A DNA stretch of 45,552 bases from Clostridium sp. Cult1 (GCF_021655095.1 NZ_PPXW01000001.1:1102480-1148031); one strand, 5' to 3'; positions 33,771-44,409 are shown, numbered from the stretch's first letter. The notes: generated from the letters alone by a model not told the origin. Program-made: numbers and translations.

Positions 33771-34861
33771 TTACTTTCTCCTTTTGTTTTAAAATAATAT
33801 TCTTCTCGCTTTCTTCGTGCAATCTCCTCTAATTGTTCGGCAGTATAATTAGAGGTTCTCTGTTCAAAATTATGAAACTTAGTTTTTGTTGATCTTGGCC
33901 TTTTATCCGTTTTATAATATCTTTGTTCTTTCTTTTCCAAAGGCTTATCCTTTTCTTCTATTTCATCAACAGTTTTGATTCCTTTATGGTGCCAGGAGGT
34001 CAAGATTCCATCTATATAATTAATACTAGGATTAGAAGTCTTTTTAGAGTTTTCACACCCTCTAAGTACTATTTCCATAGTAAACTTATAATCTTCAAAC
34101 CATTTATCTATAACTTTCATTTCCCCTACACTAGGTAATCTGTTTCCATATCCTAAATATTTCATAACCTGTTCGTATCTAGAATATTTTTGATTTGTCT
34201 CCTTAAAATGCTCTTGTAAAGCTTCTACATTAGTTATTCCTTGATCATACCAGTTTCTAATTATACCTCCTATATAATTAATGTTTCGTTTGCCTTTTTT
34301 TTCTACCCCATAAAAAAATGCTTTTACTATTATGTCTGGATTCATATTATAGTTATATATCCATTCTAACACTTTTTGCTTTTCATTAGGTACTAACTGT
34401 CTTCTCATAATATAATCGATTTGATTAAACATTTCATTTATAGCAGGTATTTGATTAGCATCTACTAAATCCTCAACTGAACAGGTATAGGATTTTGTGG
34501 CTATCTCTTCTCCCATTGTTATTGGTTTATAGTTGTTCTTTATATATAATTGTTTTAAATTTAAAAATTTAACCTTATAATCGAACTTACTATCTTTATC
34601 TATCCATATTTTTTCGATTATCCCCTTGTTTTCCCAGAAATCCCATGCATTTAATACATCGGACAATGGTATATCTAAATGTTTAGCTATAGTTTTATTG
34701 TCTACTTCAATTTTATTATCTTTATCATAGGCATATTTATAACCTAATAAATATACCTTTACATAGGTACCATTGGCCATAGGCATAAAATCATTTATAA
34801 ATATATTTTCAATAGGTGTATCCCCTAAATCAATATCCGTAGTTTCAATTATAAAATCCAT
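33767..34861 (-). CDS. DnaD-domain primosome protein
   Basis: 364 aa. An N-terminal winged-helix region (residues ~1-120) is followed by two DnaD-like domains. These have the helical YNYNMNPDIIVKAFFYGVEKKGKRNINYIGGIIRNWYDQGI pattern and a second copy, SNPSINYIDGILTSWHHKGI. The C terminus is basic and coiled. Known role: primosome assembly with DnaB and the helicase loader, whose gene follows at once. ATG behind GGGGTGG. Confidence 0.9.
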   Translation of the reverse strand: MDFIIETTDIDLGDTPIENIFINDFMPMANGTYVKVYLLGYKYAYDKDNKIEVDNKTIAKHLDIPLSDVLNAWDFWENKGIIEKIWIDKDSKFDYKVKFLNLKQLYIKNNYKPITMGEEIATKSYTCSVEDLVDANQIPAINEMFNQIDYIMRRQLVPNEKQKVLEWIYNYNMNPDIIVKAFFYGVEKKGKRNINYIGGIIRNWYDQGITNVEALQEHFKETNQKYSRYEQVMKYLGYGNRLPSVGEMKVIDKWFEDYKFTMEIVLRGCENSKKTSNPSINYIDGILTSWHHKGIKTVDEIEEKDKPLEKKEQRYYKTDKRPRSTKTKFHNFEQRTSNYTAEQLEEIARRKREEYYFKTKGESK

Positions 34862-34871
34862 CTTTCCACCC

Positions 34872-36080
34872 CTAATATAATACTACCTGTTTAAAATCGG
34901 ACAACATATTATTACAAATTTCTCCCCTATGGGCCATATCTTCCATTATGGATATAGCATCCTTTGGTTTCATTCCCTTCCTATAAGGTCTATCTTCCGT
35001 TAAAGCTTGATAGATATCTGCCAAAGTTATAATTTGATCCTCTTTGGTCAAAGTTCTTTCGTCTAGCTTTTCAGGATAGCCTTTTCCATTTAGCTTTTCA
35101 TGATGGTTGCCAGCCCATTCTGCTATATCCTCTAAGCCTTTTATTTGTTTCAATATTAGTTTTGTATAATAAACATGGGATTTAATTATTTCAAATTCAG
35201 ATAAATTTAATTTGCTTGGTTTTTCTAGTATATTTAAAGGGACAACAAATTTTCCAATATCGTGTAAATTTGCTGCAATAGTTAATTTTTCTATCATTAA
35301 AGGATTATATCCTAAATAGGTAGCAAAATTACCAGTAATGATAGAAATTTGTTTTGAGTGCTCACAAGTAAATTTACTTTTAGCATCTATTAGCATAGAA
35401 AAAGCCTCTGATATTTTATGTAAATCATCTATATCTATAAATACATCTTTACCTGGTTCGATTATTTGAATTGCTTTCTCTGTATTAGTTGATACTAGAT
35501 CAAACCAAAATTTCTCTTTTAATAAAACGGTGGAAAAAGCCTCACATATTTCATTACTAAACATTTTGTTTATATATATATTTAACCATCTATGTATACT
35601 GTCTAGGTTCTTAAATTGTATCTCGTCTTCAACTTTCCTTAGGAAAAATAGTTCAAAATAATCTGCTAAATGGATTATTTGAGCAGCTAAAGGAATCTCA
35701 TCACCTTGTAACCCAAAGGGGCCTGTTCCTTCCCATTCCTCATGGTGATATAATATGTATTCTTTTATTCTATCCTTCAATGGCAATTTTTCTAGTATTT
35801 TATAACCATTAATACAATGCTCCTTTTTTAAATCCTCATGAAAATGAATTTCCCTTACACTGTGACTTGATAGATGACCTGCCATACCTATATCATGGAT
35901 AAGAGCTGTATAATATATATCAATTATATCATCTTCATTTAGATTCATCTCCTTAGCTATGCAATAAGCAATATAAGCGGTCCTCCTAGAATGGTTAAAA
36001 TATCTATTTTCTGCTACATCTAATGCAAACGACAAACTAGTCAATAATTGTCCTAGTTTTATCTTTAACCTTTGCTCCAT
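34872..36080 (-). CDS. Two-HD-domain (HD-GYP) phosphohydrolase, probable cyclic-dinucleotide phosphodiesterase
   Basis: 402 aa. A first HD domain (HSRRTAYIAYCIAKEM...LIHDIGMAGHL) is followed by a second with HDIGKFVVP and HHEKLNGKGYP, i.e. HD-GYP with an N for the usual D before GKGYP. No receiver or membrane domain. HD-GYP proteins hydrolyse c-di-GMP or related dinucleotides. The ATG lies inside the end of the preceding acetyltransferase gene (44-base overlap) behind GGGGG. Confidence 0.88.
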   Translation of the reverse strand: MEQRLKIKLGQLLTSLSFALDVAENRYFNHSRRTAYIAYCIAKEMNLNEDDIIDIYYTALIHDIGMAGHLSSHSVREIHFHEDLKKEHCINGYKILEKLPLKDRIKEYILYHHEEWEGTGPFGLQGDEIPLAAQIIHLADYFELFFLRKVEDEIQFKNLDSIHRWLNIYINKMFSNEICEAFSTVLLKEKFWFDLVSTNTEKAIQIIEPGKDVFIDIDDLHKISEAFSMLIDAKSKFTCEHSKQISIITGNFATYLGYNPLMIEKLTIAANLHDIGKFVVPLNILEKPSKLNLSEFEIIKSHVYYTKLILKQIKGLEDIAEWAGNHHEKLNGKGYPEKLDERTLTKEDQIITLADIYQALTEDRPYRKGMKPKDAISIMEDMAHRGEICNNMLSDFKQVVLY

Positions 36081-36678
36081 CTATTTTTTCCCCCATTTTT
36101 ATATATGTATTCTTATCTATCTTCATTTTGTAAATATAATTATATACCTTTCCCCTTTTTATTACAAAAGAAGATTTTTCAGATACGAAGTAAGGATCCC
36201 TAAAATCGATTCTTTGATCAAAAAATTCATCTAAATATCTATCTATTATTTTAAATCCACTTTTTTCATAACATCGTAAAGCCCTTTTATTAAATTGAGC
36301 TACCTCTAAGAACAACTTTCTCATTTTCATTTCTTTAAAATAATAATCTAAAAAGGTAGTAATTGCTTCAGTACCATAACCCTGGTTTACATAATTAGGA
36401 TCGAAGACTATTCCTAATACTGCATCTTTCCAAATTCTCCTTATATTTTTAATACCCATATAACCGATAAACCTATTTTCTTCATTGAATACACCATAGT
36501 ACCTTCTGCTTTTATCTCCTGTTTTATAGTAATACCATTCTGTTAATTCTTCATCACTTATAAAAGGTAGATTATAGTCAGAAAGTAAAGGATTGTCGTG
36601 GGTCCCCCAAATTCTCATGAAATAGACATCCTCCAATTTTAAAGGAGCCATTTTTATCCTTTTCCCTATTATCTCCAT
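36037..36678 (-). CDS. GNAT-family N-acetyltransferase
   Basis: 213 aa of the RimJ/RimL-like GNAT type. Acetyl-CoA-binding segment LGIVFDPNYVNQGYGTEAITTFLDYYF, then FLEVAQFNKRALRCYEKSGFK, both typical. The C-terminal ~40 residues are an extension. Start ATG at 36678. Its last codons overlap the HD-GYP gene. Confidence 0.9.
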   Translation of the reverse strand: MEIIGKRIKMAPLKLEDVYFMRIWGTHDNPLLSDYNLPFISDEELTEWYYYKTGDKSRRYYGVFNEENRFIGYMGIKNIRRIWKDAVLGIVFDPNYVNQGYGTEAITTFLDYYFKEMKMRKLFLEVAQFNKRALRCYEKSGFKIIDRYLDEFFDQRIDFRDPYFVSEKSSFVIKRGKVYNYIYKMKIDKNTYIKMGEKIDGAKVKDKTRTIID

Positions 36679-36716
36679 ATAAAACTCCTCTTTCCATTTG
36701 TAAGTGTGAGAAATTA

Positions 36717-36750
36717 ATACTTCGAAGAAGGTTAATCTTCTTCGAAGTAT
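36717..36750. terminator. Hairpin between the flavodiiron and acetyltransferase genes
   Basis: ATACTTCGAAGAAG/CTTCTTCGAAGTAT, a perfect 14-bp stem with 6-base loop. T-run stronger on the plus strand; on the minus strand it probably still ends the flavodiiron transcript. Confidence 0.65.
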
Positions 36751-36755
36751 ATTTT

Positions 36756-37961
36756 TTATCTACTATTTTCTAATAATTTTTCCCCAAAGGCTTTTCCATA
36801 TTCTATAGCCTCATTGAAGGAATCCTCAAAAGGTATAAAGCAACACTTTAAACCATTATCATATACTTTCAATTTTAAATTTTTAAGGTTTTCTTGTATA
36901 ATTTTTACGGCTTCTCCGCTCCATCCATAGGAACCGTAAGCTCCTGCTAATTTACCCCTATTTCTAATAGGATTTATTACTGCGAATAAATCGTATATTG
37001 GTCTTAAAGTATTTTGGTTAATAGTTGGAGAGCCAATTATTATAGCAGTGCTTTTATCTATCTTTTCTTCTAAACTACTTACATCAACTAACTCTATATC
37101 CATTAGTTCTACATCAATATCTCCTGCCATCTTTATACCTTCTGCTATCTTTTCTCCTATTTTCCCAGTATTTCCATAGGCGGATACATAGGGCATAAAT
37201 ACTTTATGTTTCTCAGCCCTTTCTTCTGTATCTTCTGCCATTTTTTTAGACCAGTCTACATATTTTTGCCAATTGGAACGTAATATAGGCCCATGGCCTG
37301 GACAAATAGTTTTAATATCTAAGTCCTTTATTTTGTCTATTGCTTCTAACATATAGTTACTAAAGGGCTTTAGTATTACTCTAAAATAGTATTCAAAAGC
37401 GTCATCAAAATTATCTACTATATCATCAAACATTCTTTCGTCACAATAGTGACATCCAAATACATCACATGTAAATAATATGTTGTCTTCTTCAAGATAG
37501 GTAAACATAGTGTCCGGCCAGTGTAAAAATGGAGCAGATATGAATTTAAGGGTTTTGTTCCCAAGGTTTAATTTATCTCCATGGGAAACTATCATATACT
37601 TAAATTCCTTATCTACCATATTTTTTAAGAAGTTTATAGCAGACCTACTTCCAACTACTGTAGCATTAATTGCTAGATCTAATAAATGAGTTAAATTACC
37701 TGAATGATCTGGTTCTGTATGGTTTAAAACTATATACTCTATGTCCTCAAAATCTACTACCCTTTTTATTTTGTCTAAATATACTTCTTTAAAAGGCTCT
37801 TTAGATGTTTCTATAATAGTTTTTTTATCTGCATCAATAAAATAGGAATTGTAAGTGGTACCATATTTTGTTTCCATAACTACGTCAAAGGTTATTAAGC
37901 CCGGATCCAATATGCCGACCCATTTTACACTATCATTTATAGTTAAAATCTTGTCGTCCAT
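36756..37961 (-). CDS. A-type flavodiiron protein (FprA family)
   Basis: 401 aa from ATG 37961 ([20 protein letters not shown]), chosen because GGGAGG lies ahead of it; a reading from 38015 would pass through this ribosome site. N-terminal metallo-beta-lactamase fold with diiron ligands in [10 protein letters not shown] and further in [11 protein letters not shown] and CPGHGP. C-terminal flavodoxin domain with [14 protein letters not shown]. Such enzymes reduce O2 or NO to protect anaerobes. Confidence 0.93.
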   Translation of the reverse strand: MDDKILTINDSVKWVGILDPGLITFDVVMETKYGTTYNSYFIDADKKTIIETSKEPFKEVYLDKIKRVVDFEDIEYIVLNHTEPDHSGNLTHLLDLAINATVVGSRSAINFLKNMVDKEFKYMIVSHGDKLNLGNKTLKFISAPFLHWPDTMFTYLEEDNILFTCDVFGCHYCDERMFDDIVDNFDDAFEYYFRVILKPFSNYMLEAIDKIKDLDIKTICPGHGPILRSNWQKYVDWSKKMAEDTEERAEKHKVFMPYVSAYGNTGKIGEKIAEGIKMAGDIDVELMDIELVDVSSLEEKIDKSTAIIIGSPTINQNTLRPIYDLFAVINPIRNRGKLAGAYGSYGWSGEAVKIIQENLKNLKLKVYDNGLKCCFIPFEDSFNEAIEYGKAFGEKLLENSR

Positions 37962-38031
37962 ATAATAAACCTCCCTACTACTCAGTATAATTCTTGTAGT
38001 AGTATATTTACCCAAACTTACTGTTAATTAA

Positions 38032-39354
38032 CTATCCCCTTATATTCTCCTTGTTTAAGAATTTAGTAAATTCTTTTTTCCACACTAGCTCTACAATTCC
38101 AGTTGGCCCATTTCTATGCTTTGCAATTATTACTTCTCCAATATTTTTCTTATCCGAATCTTCATGGTAGTATTCATCCCTATATAGGAAAAGTACTACG
38201 TCAGCATCTTGCTCTATAGCTCCAGATTCCCTTAAGTCTGAAAGAATAGGCCTATGGTCAGAACGGAGCTCTGGTGCACGGGAAAGTTGTGACAAGGCTA
38301 TTACAGGACAATCCATTTCCTTTGCCAAAGCTTTAAGTCCTCTGGATATAGCAGAAATCTCTTGTTGTCTATTTTCTTGTCTACCATCAGACTGCATCAG
38401 CTGCAAATAGTCTATAACAACTAAATCTAGGCCTTTTTCAATTTTTAACCTTCTACATTTTGCCTTCATCTCTGTTAATGATATTCCGGCAGTATCATCT
38501 ATAAATATTTTAGCTTGGGACAAAGGACCCATGGCATCTATTATTCTAATCCATTCATCTTCATCTAATTTTCCACTAATTATCTTTTGTAGGTCTACAT
38601 GGGATACTGAGCTTATCATTCTTTGAACTAATTGTTCTTTAGACATTTCTAAAGAAAATATAGCTACACTGGCATCTGCTTTAATAGCTGAATTGGTGGC
38701 TATATTTATTCCTAAGGCAGTTTTTCCCATGGAAGGTCTTGCTGCCAAAAGTATAAGATCTGAACTTTGCATTCCAGATAATTTCTGGTCTATATCAATA
38801 AACCCAGTAGTAAGTCCCGTTAATTCACCCTGATGGGCTGCCATTTCCTCAATCTTTGTAAAACTGTCTAATAACACTTGTTTTATGGGGGCAAACCCCT
38901 CTCTATGGCGGCCTTGTGTAATATCAAATATGTTTTTTTCTGCTTCTTCAATGATACTATTAACTTCTTCGCTACCTTCATAGCTCTTTGCCATTATATC
39001 ATCACAGGACTTTATCAACCGTCTCAGTATGGACTTTTCCTCTACTATATCGCAATAGTATTTTACATTTGAAGTTATAGCCACTCCTCCTGATAATTCA
39101 GCAAGGTAGGTAACTCCTCCTAAACTTTCTAAGGTACCTCTTTTCCTTAGTTCTTCTGATAAAGTAATAATATCTACCGGCTCATTCCTATTGAATAATT
39201 CTATTATAGCTTGAAAAATTTCTTTATTTGCCTCTTTATAAAAATCATCAGGATGAAGCTGCTCTATTGCTGTATTTATAGCTTCTTTATTTAATATCAT
39301 AGCTCCTAAAACCGATTGTTCTGCTTCTAAACTATGAGGTGGGATTTTTCCCAA
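38032..39354 (-). CDS. dnaB: Replicative DNA helicase DnaB
   Basis: 440 aa. N-terminal domain (PPHSLEAEQSVLGAM) and RecA-like motor with Walker A ARPSMGKTALGIN, Walker B LDLVVIDYLQLM and QLSRAPE..SDLRESGAIEQDAD. Start: the TTG at 39354 gives LGKIPPHSLE but has only weak AGAAG spacing. The stronger site GGGGTGA lies five bases before an ATA at 39367-39369, in frame five codons upstream. Either is possible; I kept TTG. It is last in the rpsF-to-dnaB group. Confidence 0.95.
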   Translation of the reverse strand: MGKIPPHSLEAEQSVLGAMILNKEAINTAIEQLHPDDFYKEANKEIFQAIIELFNRNEPVDIITLSEELRKRGTLESLGGVTYLAELSGGVAITSNVKYYCDIVEEKSILRRLIKSCDDIMAKSYEGSEEVNSIIEEAEKNIFDITQGRHREGFAPIKQVLLDSFTKIEEMAAHQGELTGLTTGFIDIDQKLSGMQSSDLILLAARPSMGKTALGINIATNSAIKADASVAIFSLEMSKEQLVQRMISSVSHVDLQKIISGKLDEDEWIRIIDAMGPLSQAKIFIDDTAGISLTEMKAKCRRLKIEKGLDLVVIDYLQLMQSDGRQENRQQEISAISRGLKALAKEMDCPVIALSQLSRAPELRSDHRPILSDLRESGAIEQDADVVLFLYRDEYYHEDSDKKNIGEVIIAKHRNGPTGIVELVWKKEFTKFLNKENIRG

Positions 39355-39382
39355 TGCATATGCTTCTATTTAAATCACCCCA

Positions 39383-39829
39383 TTATCCTTCTATTACTTC
39401 TATTTTTAGACTAGCAGAAATTTCGGGATAAACTCTAACTTCAACTGTAGTTACACCTATGGACTTAATATTATCTTTCATTTCTATCTTTCTTCTATCA
39501 ATATCAATTTTATGTTGTTTTTTCAATGCTTGAGAAATATCCTTAGATGTAATTGAACCAAAGAGTTTACCTCCTTCCCCTGCCTTTCCCTTTAACTCAA
39601 TTGTTAGGCCTTCAATCTTTTCTTTTAATTTAAGAGCTTTCTCATATTCTGCTTTTTCTTTTGCTTCTTCAACCTTCTTCCTTTCTTCCCATTTCTTCAT
39701 ATTTGCAGGTGTTGCCTCAATAGCTAAGTTTCTTGGAAACAAAAAATTTCTTGCATATCCGTCCTTAGCATTAACCAGTTCTCCTGCTTTTCCTAATCCT
39801 TTGACATCTTTTAATAAAATTACTTTCAT
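39383..39829 (-). CDS. rplI: Ribosomal protein L9
   Basis: 148 aa, normal length. The first domain [38 protein letters not shown] is the L9 signature; a long charged helix ([28 protein letters not shown]) links to the C-terminal rRNA-binding domain. ATG overlaps the stop of gdpP by four bases. Confidence 0.98.
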   Translation of the reverse strand: MKVILLKDVKGLGKAGELVNAKDGYARNFLFPRNLAIEATPANMKKWEERKKVEEAKEKAEYEKALKLKEKIEGLTIELKGKAGEGGKLFGSITSKDISQALKKQHKIDIDRRKIEMKDNIKSIGVTTVEVRVYPEISASLKIEVIEG

Positions 39830-41826
39830 TCTTCTTCACCTTCCTTTAAATATTCATCTATAGCTTCAACCAGCATATCTTCAACTTGTTCTAGAGTTCT
39901 ACCTTCTATTTGAGTACCAGCACTAGTTAAGTGACCTCCTCCGCCTAGCTTCTCGAGTATCAGTTGAACAGAAATATTACCTAAAGATCTACCACTAATA
40001 TGAACTTTCCCTCCCCATAAAGTTAGAACGAAAGTGGCTTCTACCCCATTTATATTCAATAGATCATTGGCAGATTGAGCTGCTATTAATATGGAATCTT
40101 CCATATCCCTTTCTAATTTACCAATAGCAACTTTTTCAAATACAATTTTAGAATTTTTAACCACTTCTGCTTTATGCAAAAATGTGTCAAAATCATCTCT
40201 AAAAAGTTGTCTTACGCTAGTAGTATCAGCACCTGCCCTTTTCAGTATAGATGCAGCTTCAAAGGTTCTTACGCCTGTTTGGAATGTAAAATTCTTAGTA
40301 TCCACAGTTATTCCAGCTAATAATGCATCTGCTTCAAATTTTGTCATCTCCATCTTATCTGACATATAGTAAAGTATTTCTGTAACTAGCTCACATGTTG
40401 ATGATGCATAAGGTTCTAAATAGGTCAAAACTGTATCTTTAATAAACTCAGCACCTCTTCTGTGATGATCTATTAGGACCACCTTATCCGTTAAATTTAA
40501 AAGCTCTGGAACCTCTGTAAAGCTAGGTTTATGATTGTCTACTACCACCAATAGAGAGGACCTATCTACCATGTTTATAGCTTCTTCTGGTTCCAATACT
40601 AAATCCAAATATTCCGGTTGTTCTTCTTGCATTCTATCGTATATGTTTTTAATAGATGGATTTGTCCCTCCTAAAACAAAATATGCTTTTTTATTTCTGT
40701 TTTTTACAGCTCTAATTATCCCTATACTAGCACCGAAAGAATCCATATCTGGGTTTTTATGGCCCATTACAAATACTTGGTCTGATTGGTCAATAAGCTG
40801 CATTAGAGCATGGGATATAACCCTAGATCTAACTTTATTTCTCTTTTCTATGGCTTTGGTCTTGCCTCCATAGAAACTTAGATTATTATTTTCCTTTACA
40901 ACAGCTTGATCTCCACCCCTACCTAAAGCAATATCTATGGCTGATCTAGCATATTCGTAGTTTTCATTTGGATTCTTTCCATTTACTCCTACACCCATAC
41001 TTAAAGTTATAGATATTGTGTTACCCTCATCTATCTCTCTAATTTGATCTAATAAATCAAATTTTCTGCTTTGAATCTGTTGCAAATTTTTATTTTCAAA
41101 TATGAGTATATATTTATCATTTTCATATTTCCGTACCAATCCATTGTTCATGGTAGCATAGGCATTTATAGTTTTGTCTATTTCCGCTAACACCAAAGGT
41201 CTATTTATCTCGGGAGTAGTACTTTTTACCTCGTCATAATTATCTATATATGCTAAACAAACTGCCATCTTTTCCCCTCTATATTTATTATAAAGAAGGG
41301 CTTGCTCAGTTTTGTTAACCCAGTATAACATTATAACATTACCTTTTGTGCTAATAGATTTTTTCCCATCAACTATATTATAATGGACCTCATAATATTT
41401 ATTATTATATTCTATATTCAAAGGCTCTTTCTTTGTGTTTTTTAAAATATCTTCTATCTTTATTTTCGGTAATAAATCCTCTATATTCTCATTTAAGATA
41501 TCCTCGTCTTCCATCATATCCTTGAATCTAGTATTATACCAAGATATAGTACCATCCATTTCAAGCATGACCAAAGGAAAAGGCATATTAAAAACAGCAT
41601 GTTTAGTAGCTGAATCAAATTCTTCTGACAATCCTTCAATATATTTAGTCCATTCCCTTTCCTTATCCCTAAGGGTAATAATATATTGATAGATTAAATA
41701 TGCTAAGGCTATAGTCAATAATAATGCTAATATAGGTTGATAATAGGCAATTATAGCTATAAGCCCCCCTATCATTATTAAATAAGTCTTTCCATCTTTC
41801 CACTTAAACAAATTATTATTATCCAT
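39826..41826 (-). CDS. gdpP: GdpP-type cyclic-di-AMP phosphodiesterase
   Basis: 666 aa. Two N-terminal membrane spans, a PAS domain (residues ~70-160), a degenerate GGDEF domain, then DHH/DHHA1 catalytic part with [22 protein letters not shown] and [11 protein letters not shown] and the C-terminal [13 protein letters not shown]. It hydrolyses c-di-AMP to pApA at the membrane and affects turgor and cell-wall balance. ATG with AGGAGG. Confidence 0.96.
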   Translation of the reverse strand: MDNNNLFKWKDGKTYLIMIGGLIAIIAYYQPILALLLTIALAYLIYQYIITLRDKEREWTKYIEGLSEEFDSATKHAVFNMPFPLVMLEMDGTISWYNTRFKDMMEDEDILNENIEDLLPKIKIEDILKNTKKEPLNIEYNNKYYEVHYNIVDGKKSISTKGNVIMLYWVNKTEQALLYNKYRGEKMAVCLAYIDNYDEVKSTTPEINRPLVLAEIDKTINAYATMNNGLVRKYENDKYILIFENKNLQQIQSRKFDLLDQIREIDEGNTISITLSMGVGVNGKNPNENYEYARSAIDIALGRGGDQAVVKENNNLSFYGGKTKAIEKRNKVRSRVISHALMQLIDQSDQVFVMGHKNPDMDSFGASIGIIRAVKNRNKKAYFVLGGTNPSIKNIYDRMQEEQPEYLDLVLEPEEAINMVDRSSLLVVVDNHKPSFTEVPELLNLTDKVVLIDHHRRGAEFIKDTVLTYLEPYASSTCELVTEILYYMSDKMEMTKFEADALLAGITVDTKNFTFQTGVRTFEAASILKRAGADTTSVRQLFRDDFDTFLHKAEVVKNSKIVFEKVAIGKLERDMEDSILIAAQSANDLLNINGVEATFVLTLWGGKVHISGRSLGNISVQLILEKLGGGGHLTSAGTQIEGRTLEQVEDMLVEAIDEYLKEGEEE

Positions 41827-41846
41827 AGTTATCCTCCTAGTGGAAA

Positions 41847-42785
41847 TTAAATAGATTTCCTAAATTTTCTCAAGTCAAATATGGTATCCAGCACTCCAAC
41901 AAAGGGTAGAAACCCTCCAAAGGGTATGATTAACAATCCGCCAATAAGTATTCTCGGAATAGTCTTTAGATTCCTCTTAATTAGTTTGTAATCTATAACT
42001 GCTAAACCCTGAATGAGAAATAGAAAAGAAATAATTACAGTTATATTTATTAATATGGTTTCATAATAAAATAATTGTAATTTTTTTATTATGAATGCAC
42101 CTAAAAACATAATTGCAGTCCCTAACAGAATATTATTGGGTAATTTAAATCTTGAAAATTTAGGAATAGATACTATCCCGTAACCTAGCTTTCTAAGAGA
42201 TAAAGAAGATAACAAATAATTCAAGTATGCTATTACTAAAGAAAATACCATTACTATAGACGGTGTAATTAAAAGAATATACTCAGACTGATTTTCTAAA
42301 AAATCCTTAACCTCTAAAATTTCATTCTTTGTTAAACCTGTATCTTTTAATATTTCTATTCTATAATTTATTACTTGATTAAAAGCATCTTCTAATTGAT
42401 TGATAATGCTTACACCAGTCATATTCTTCATTATACTCATTATGAAAACAACTGAAATGAGAAATACTATAGCTGAAACGGACAAAACCACTAACGAATT
42501 TTTCCTCATCTTCATGGTATGGATTAATGATATGCTCAAAGGGGCAAATGCTATTAATATAAATATACCTGATATCATGTCTACCATCAACCCAATAGAA
42601 AAAGTTGATACTATCAAAGCCAATATAGCATAATTCATTCCATACCTAACCCCTAATATAACGAAGAGAATAGGATATAGGAAAATAGCCCAAGGCAAAT
42701 AATATATTCCTATTAACATTAGTATTGTTGATACTGCTATAGCAAATATTGTTTCCATAACCTTCCTTTTTGGATCTATTTTCAA
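41847..42785 (-). CDS. DUF2232/YybS-like membrane protein
   Basis: 312 aa from TTG 42785, which has GAGG at eight bases; the GTG three codons earlier overlaps that site. About eight hydrophobic segments; resembles the YybS family that lies with gdpP and rplI in many Firmicutes. Function unknown. Contains the C-terminal PRILIGGLLIIPFGGFLPFVGVLDTI segment. Confidence 0.88.
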   Translation of the reverse strand: MKIDPKRKVMETIFAIAVSTILMLIGIYYLPWAIFLYPILFVILGVRYGMNYAILALIVSTFSIGLMVDMISGIFILIAFAPLSISLIHTMKMRKNSLVVLSVSAIVFLISVVFIMSIMKNMTGVSIINQLEDAFNQVINYRIEILKDTGLTKNEILEVKDFLENQSEYILLITPSIVMVFSLVIAYLNYLLSSLSLRKLGYGIVSIPKFSRFKLPNNILLGTAIMFLGAFIIKKLQLFYYETILINITVIISFLFLIQGLAVIDYKLIKRNLKTIPRILIGGLLIIPFGGFLPFVGVLDTIFDLRKFRKSI

Positions 42786-42801
42786 ATCTTCCACCTCGTT
42801 C

Positions 42802-43119
42802 CTATTTAGTTCTTATAAACTCCATTAATTCGCTCAAATCTCCATACCATTTCTCAATTTTATGTCCTTCTAATATATTTAATTTTACCTTATCTTTTAG
42901 ATTAGAAATTATATCTTCATAGTTTATTCCCAATCTTTTACTTAATAAAAAAGACAATAACATTATATTGGAAATTAAATCTTCCAAATCATCTTTGGTG
43001 TCATCTTCTCCTTTAGCTAATAATTGATATAAACTTGCAACAGAAGCCAATATTTCACCTTTTAACCATTCTATAGTTCTTAAGTTTTTTATTATATCCA
43101 TCTCTTTTTTCTCGTCCAT
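42802..43119 (-). CDS. MazG-like family protein, 105 aa
   Basis: An all-helical small protein of the MazG-like (NTP-PPase fold) group: WLKGEILASVASLYQLLAKGEDD..DDLEDLISNIMLLSFLL. The usual catalytic E-E-x2-E/D residues are only partly present (E33-like acidic patch EDDTKDDLEDL). It lies between rpsR and the DUF2232 gene, a position I recall in related Clostridia. Substrate unknown. ATG behind AAAGGGTGA. Confidence 0.75.
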   Translation of the reverse strand: MDEKKEMDIIKNLRTIEWLKGEILASVASLYQLLAKGEDDTKDDLEDLISNIMLLSFLLSKRLGINYEDIISNLKDKVKLNILEGHKIEKWYGDLSELMEFIRTK

Positions 43120-43210
43120 ATTTTCACCCTTTTAATCATAATGACCATCTAAATAATTGTTTATTAAAATTAGTCTTATTAAAATAATACAGAGTATAAT
43201 ATTATATGTC

Positions 43211-43239
43211 AAACAAAAAAGAGAGGTTATTCCTCTCTT
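43211..43239 (-). terminator. Terminator after rpsR
   Basis: AAGAGAGG/CCTCTCTT stem with loop AATA, followed on the minus strand by TTTTTTGTTT. Ends the rpsF-ssb-rpsR unit before the MazG-like gene. Confidence 0.88.
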
Positions 43240-43462
43240 AATCTGCACTATATGGTAGTAGTGCTATTTGTCTTGCTCGTTTTATAGCTCTTGTTAGCTC
43301 TCTTTGATGCTTTGCGCAGTTACCAGAGATTCTTCTAGGAAGAATTTTTCCTCTTTCAGTAACATATTTTTTCAATTTGTTAATATCTTTATAATCTATG
43401 TGTTCAACTTTATCTACACAAAAATTACAAACTCTTTTTCTTGGTTTAAATCTTCTTTGCAC
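43238..43462 (-). CDS. rpsR: Ribosomal protein S18
   Basis: 74 aa; the sequence [32 protein letters not shown] is diagnostic. The N-terminal CNFC/CVDK Cys pair suggests a zinc-binding type (C+). GTG start behind GGAGGG at eight bases. Third gene of rpsF-ssb-rpsR. Confidence 0.98.
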   Translation of the reverse strand: MQRRFKPRKRVCNFCVDKVEHIDYKDINKLKKYVTERGKILPRRISGNCAKHQRELTRAIKRARQIALLPYSAD

Positions 43463-43479
43463 CGTCTTTTCCCTCCTTC

Positions 43480-43911
43480 TTAGAATGGAATATTATCGTC
43501 ATCAATTGGCTCAAAACCATCTATTCCTGAAAAGTCAGAATCTGAACTACCAAAATTGGTATTGTTTTCATTTCCCCATTCTAGAAACTGTACTCTTTCT
43601 GCTACAACTTCAGTTACATACCTTCTAGTACCATCCTTAGCATCATAGGATCTAGATTGAATTCTTCCCTGAACAGCAGTAAGTCTTCCTTTTGCTAGAT
43701 AATTTGCACAGTTTTCCGCTTGTTTTCCCCATACGACAATATTTATAAAATCGGCTGTTGGTTGTCCTTTTGCTTCCATTTCTTGTTTTTTTTCTTTAGA
43801 TAGCTGTTTGTCTACAGCTAAACTAAAAGTCGATACTGGAGTTCCTGTATTGGGAATATACCTTAATTCCGGATCTCTCGTAAGCCTTCCAATTAACACA
43901 ACATTATTCAA
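43480..43911 (-). CDS. ssb: Single-stranded DNA-binding protein
   Basis: 143 aa from TTG 43911 ([18 protein letters not shown]), the usual family start, six bases after GGTGGTG; the GTG at 43923 is inside that site. OB fold spans residues 1-105. Acidic tip DDDNIPF at the C terminus recruits replication and repair partners. Confidence 0.97.
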   Translation of the reverse strand: MNNVVLIGRLTRDPELRYIPNTGTPVSTFSLAVDKQLSKEKKQEMEAKGQPTADFINIVVWGKQAENCANYLAKGRLTAVQGRIQSRSYDAKDGTRRYVTEVVAERVQFLEWGNENNTNFGSSDSDFSGIDGFEPIDDDNIPF

Positions 43912-43931
43912 CCAAAACACCACCTTAAATT

Positions 43932-44216
43932 CTATTCATCTTCTCTTATTATCATATGTCTCATTATACTGTCGGAAATCTTACATACTCTGTCTAGCTC
44001 TTCTACAGTTTCTGGGGTAGTTTCAAAATTAACTACTATATAATATCCTTCTGATATATCATTGATTTCATAAGCTAGTTTTCTAACTCCCCATTCATCT
44101 ACATTTGAAATAGTACCATTTGATTCTATGATACCTTTCAATCTGTCGAATAACTGGTTTCTTGCCTCATCTTCAAGACTTGGTACAAAGATAAGAACAC
44201 CTTCATATTTTCTCAT
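43932..44216 (-). CDS. rpsF: Ribosomal protein S6
   Basis: 94 aa from ATG 44216 (MRKYEGVLIFVPSLED), eight bases after AGGAGG; the GTG at 44225 directly touches that site. KYEGVLI and GYYIVVNFETTPETVEELDRV are typical of S6. First gene of the rpsF-ssb-rpsR unit. Confidence 0.97.
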   Translation of the reverse strand: MRKYEGVLIFVPSLEDEARNQLFDRLKGIIESNGTISNVDEWGVRKLAYEINDISEGYYIVVNFETTPETVEELDRVCKISDSIMRHMIIREDE

Positions 44217-44369
44217 ATCTTTCACCTCCTTCTGGACTAACGGCTCTATTATATATAGAGCAAGGATATATCTATAGAATTATATCATTAATGTAATTTT
44301 TATGCAATAGAAAATTGACTATTGATTCGATTTCAAAAAATTTATTCAAAATAAAATTATAATATTTAT

Positions 44370-44409
44370 TTTACATAGATTTTACATTTGGGATACTACA
44401 GATTTTACA
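44370..44409 (+). promoter_or_regulatory. Pho-box-like TTTACA repeats before pstS
   Basis: TTTACA occurs at 44370-44375, 44381-44386 and 44404-44409, i.e. at 11- and 23-base steps, on the plus strand. This matches the known layout of PhoP boxes in Firmicutes (TTNACA repeats with ~11-base period). It suggests that pstS is switched on by phosphate starvation. The match is by eye. Confidence 0.6.

Noticed and set aside
40091-40873. Plus-strand frames opposite gdpP
   Set aside because: Mirror frames of a long conserved gene, with no start signals.
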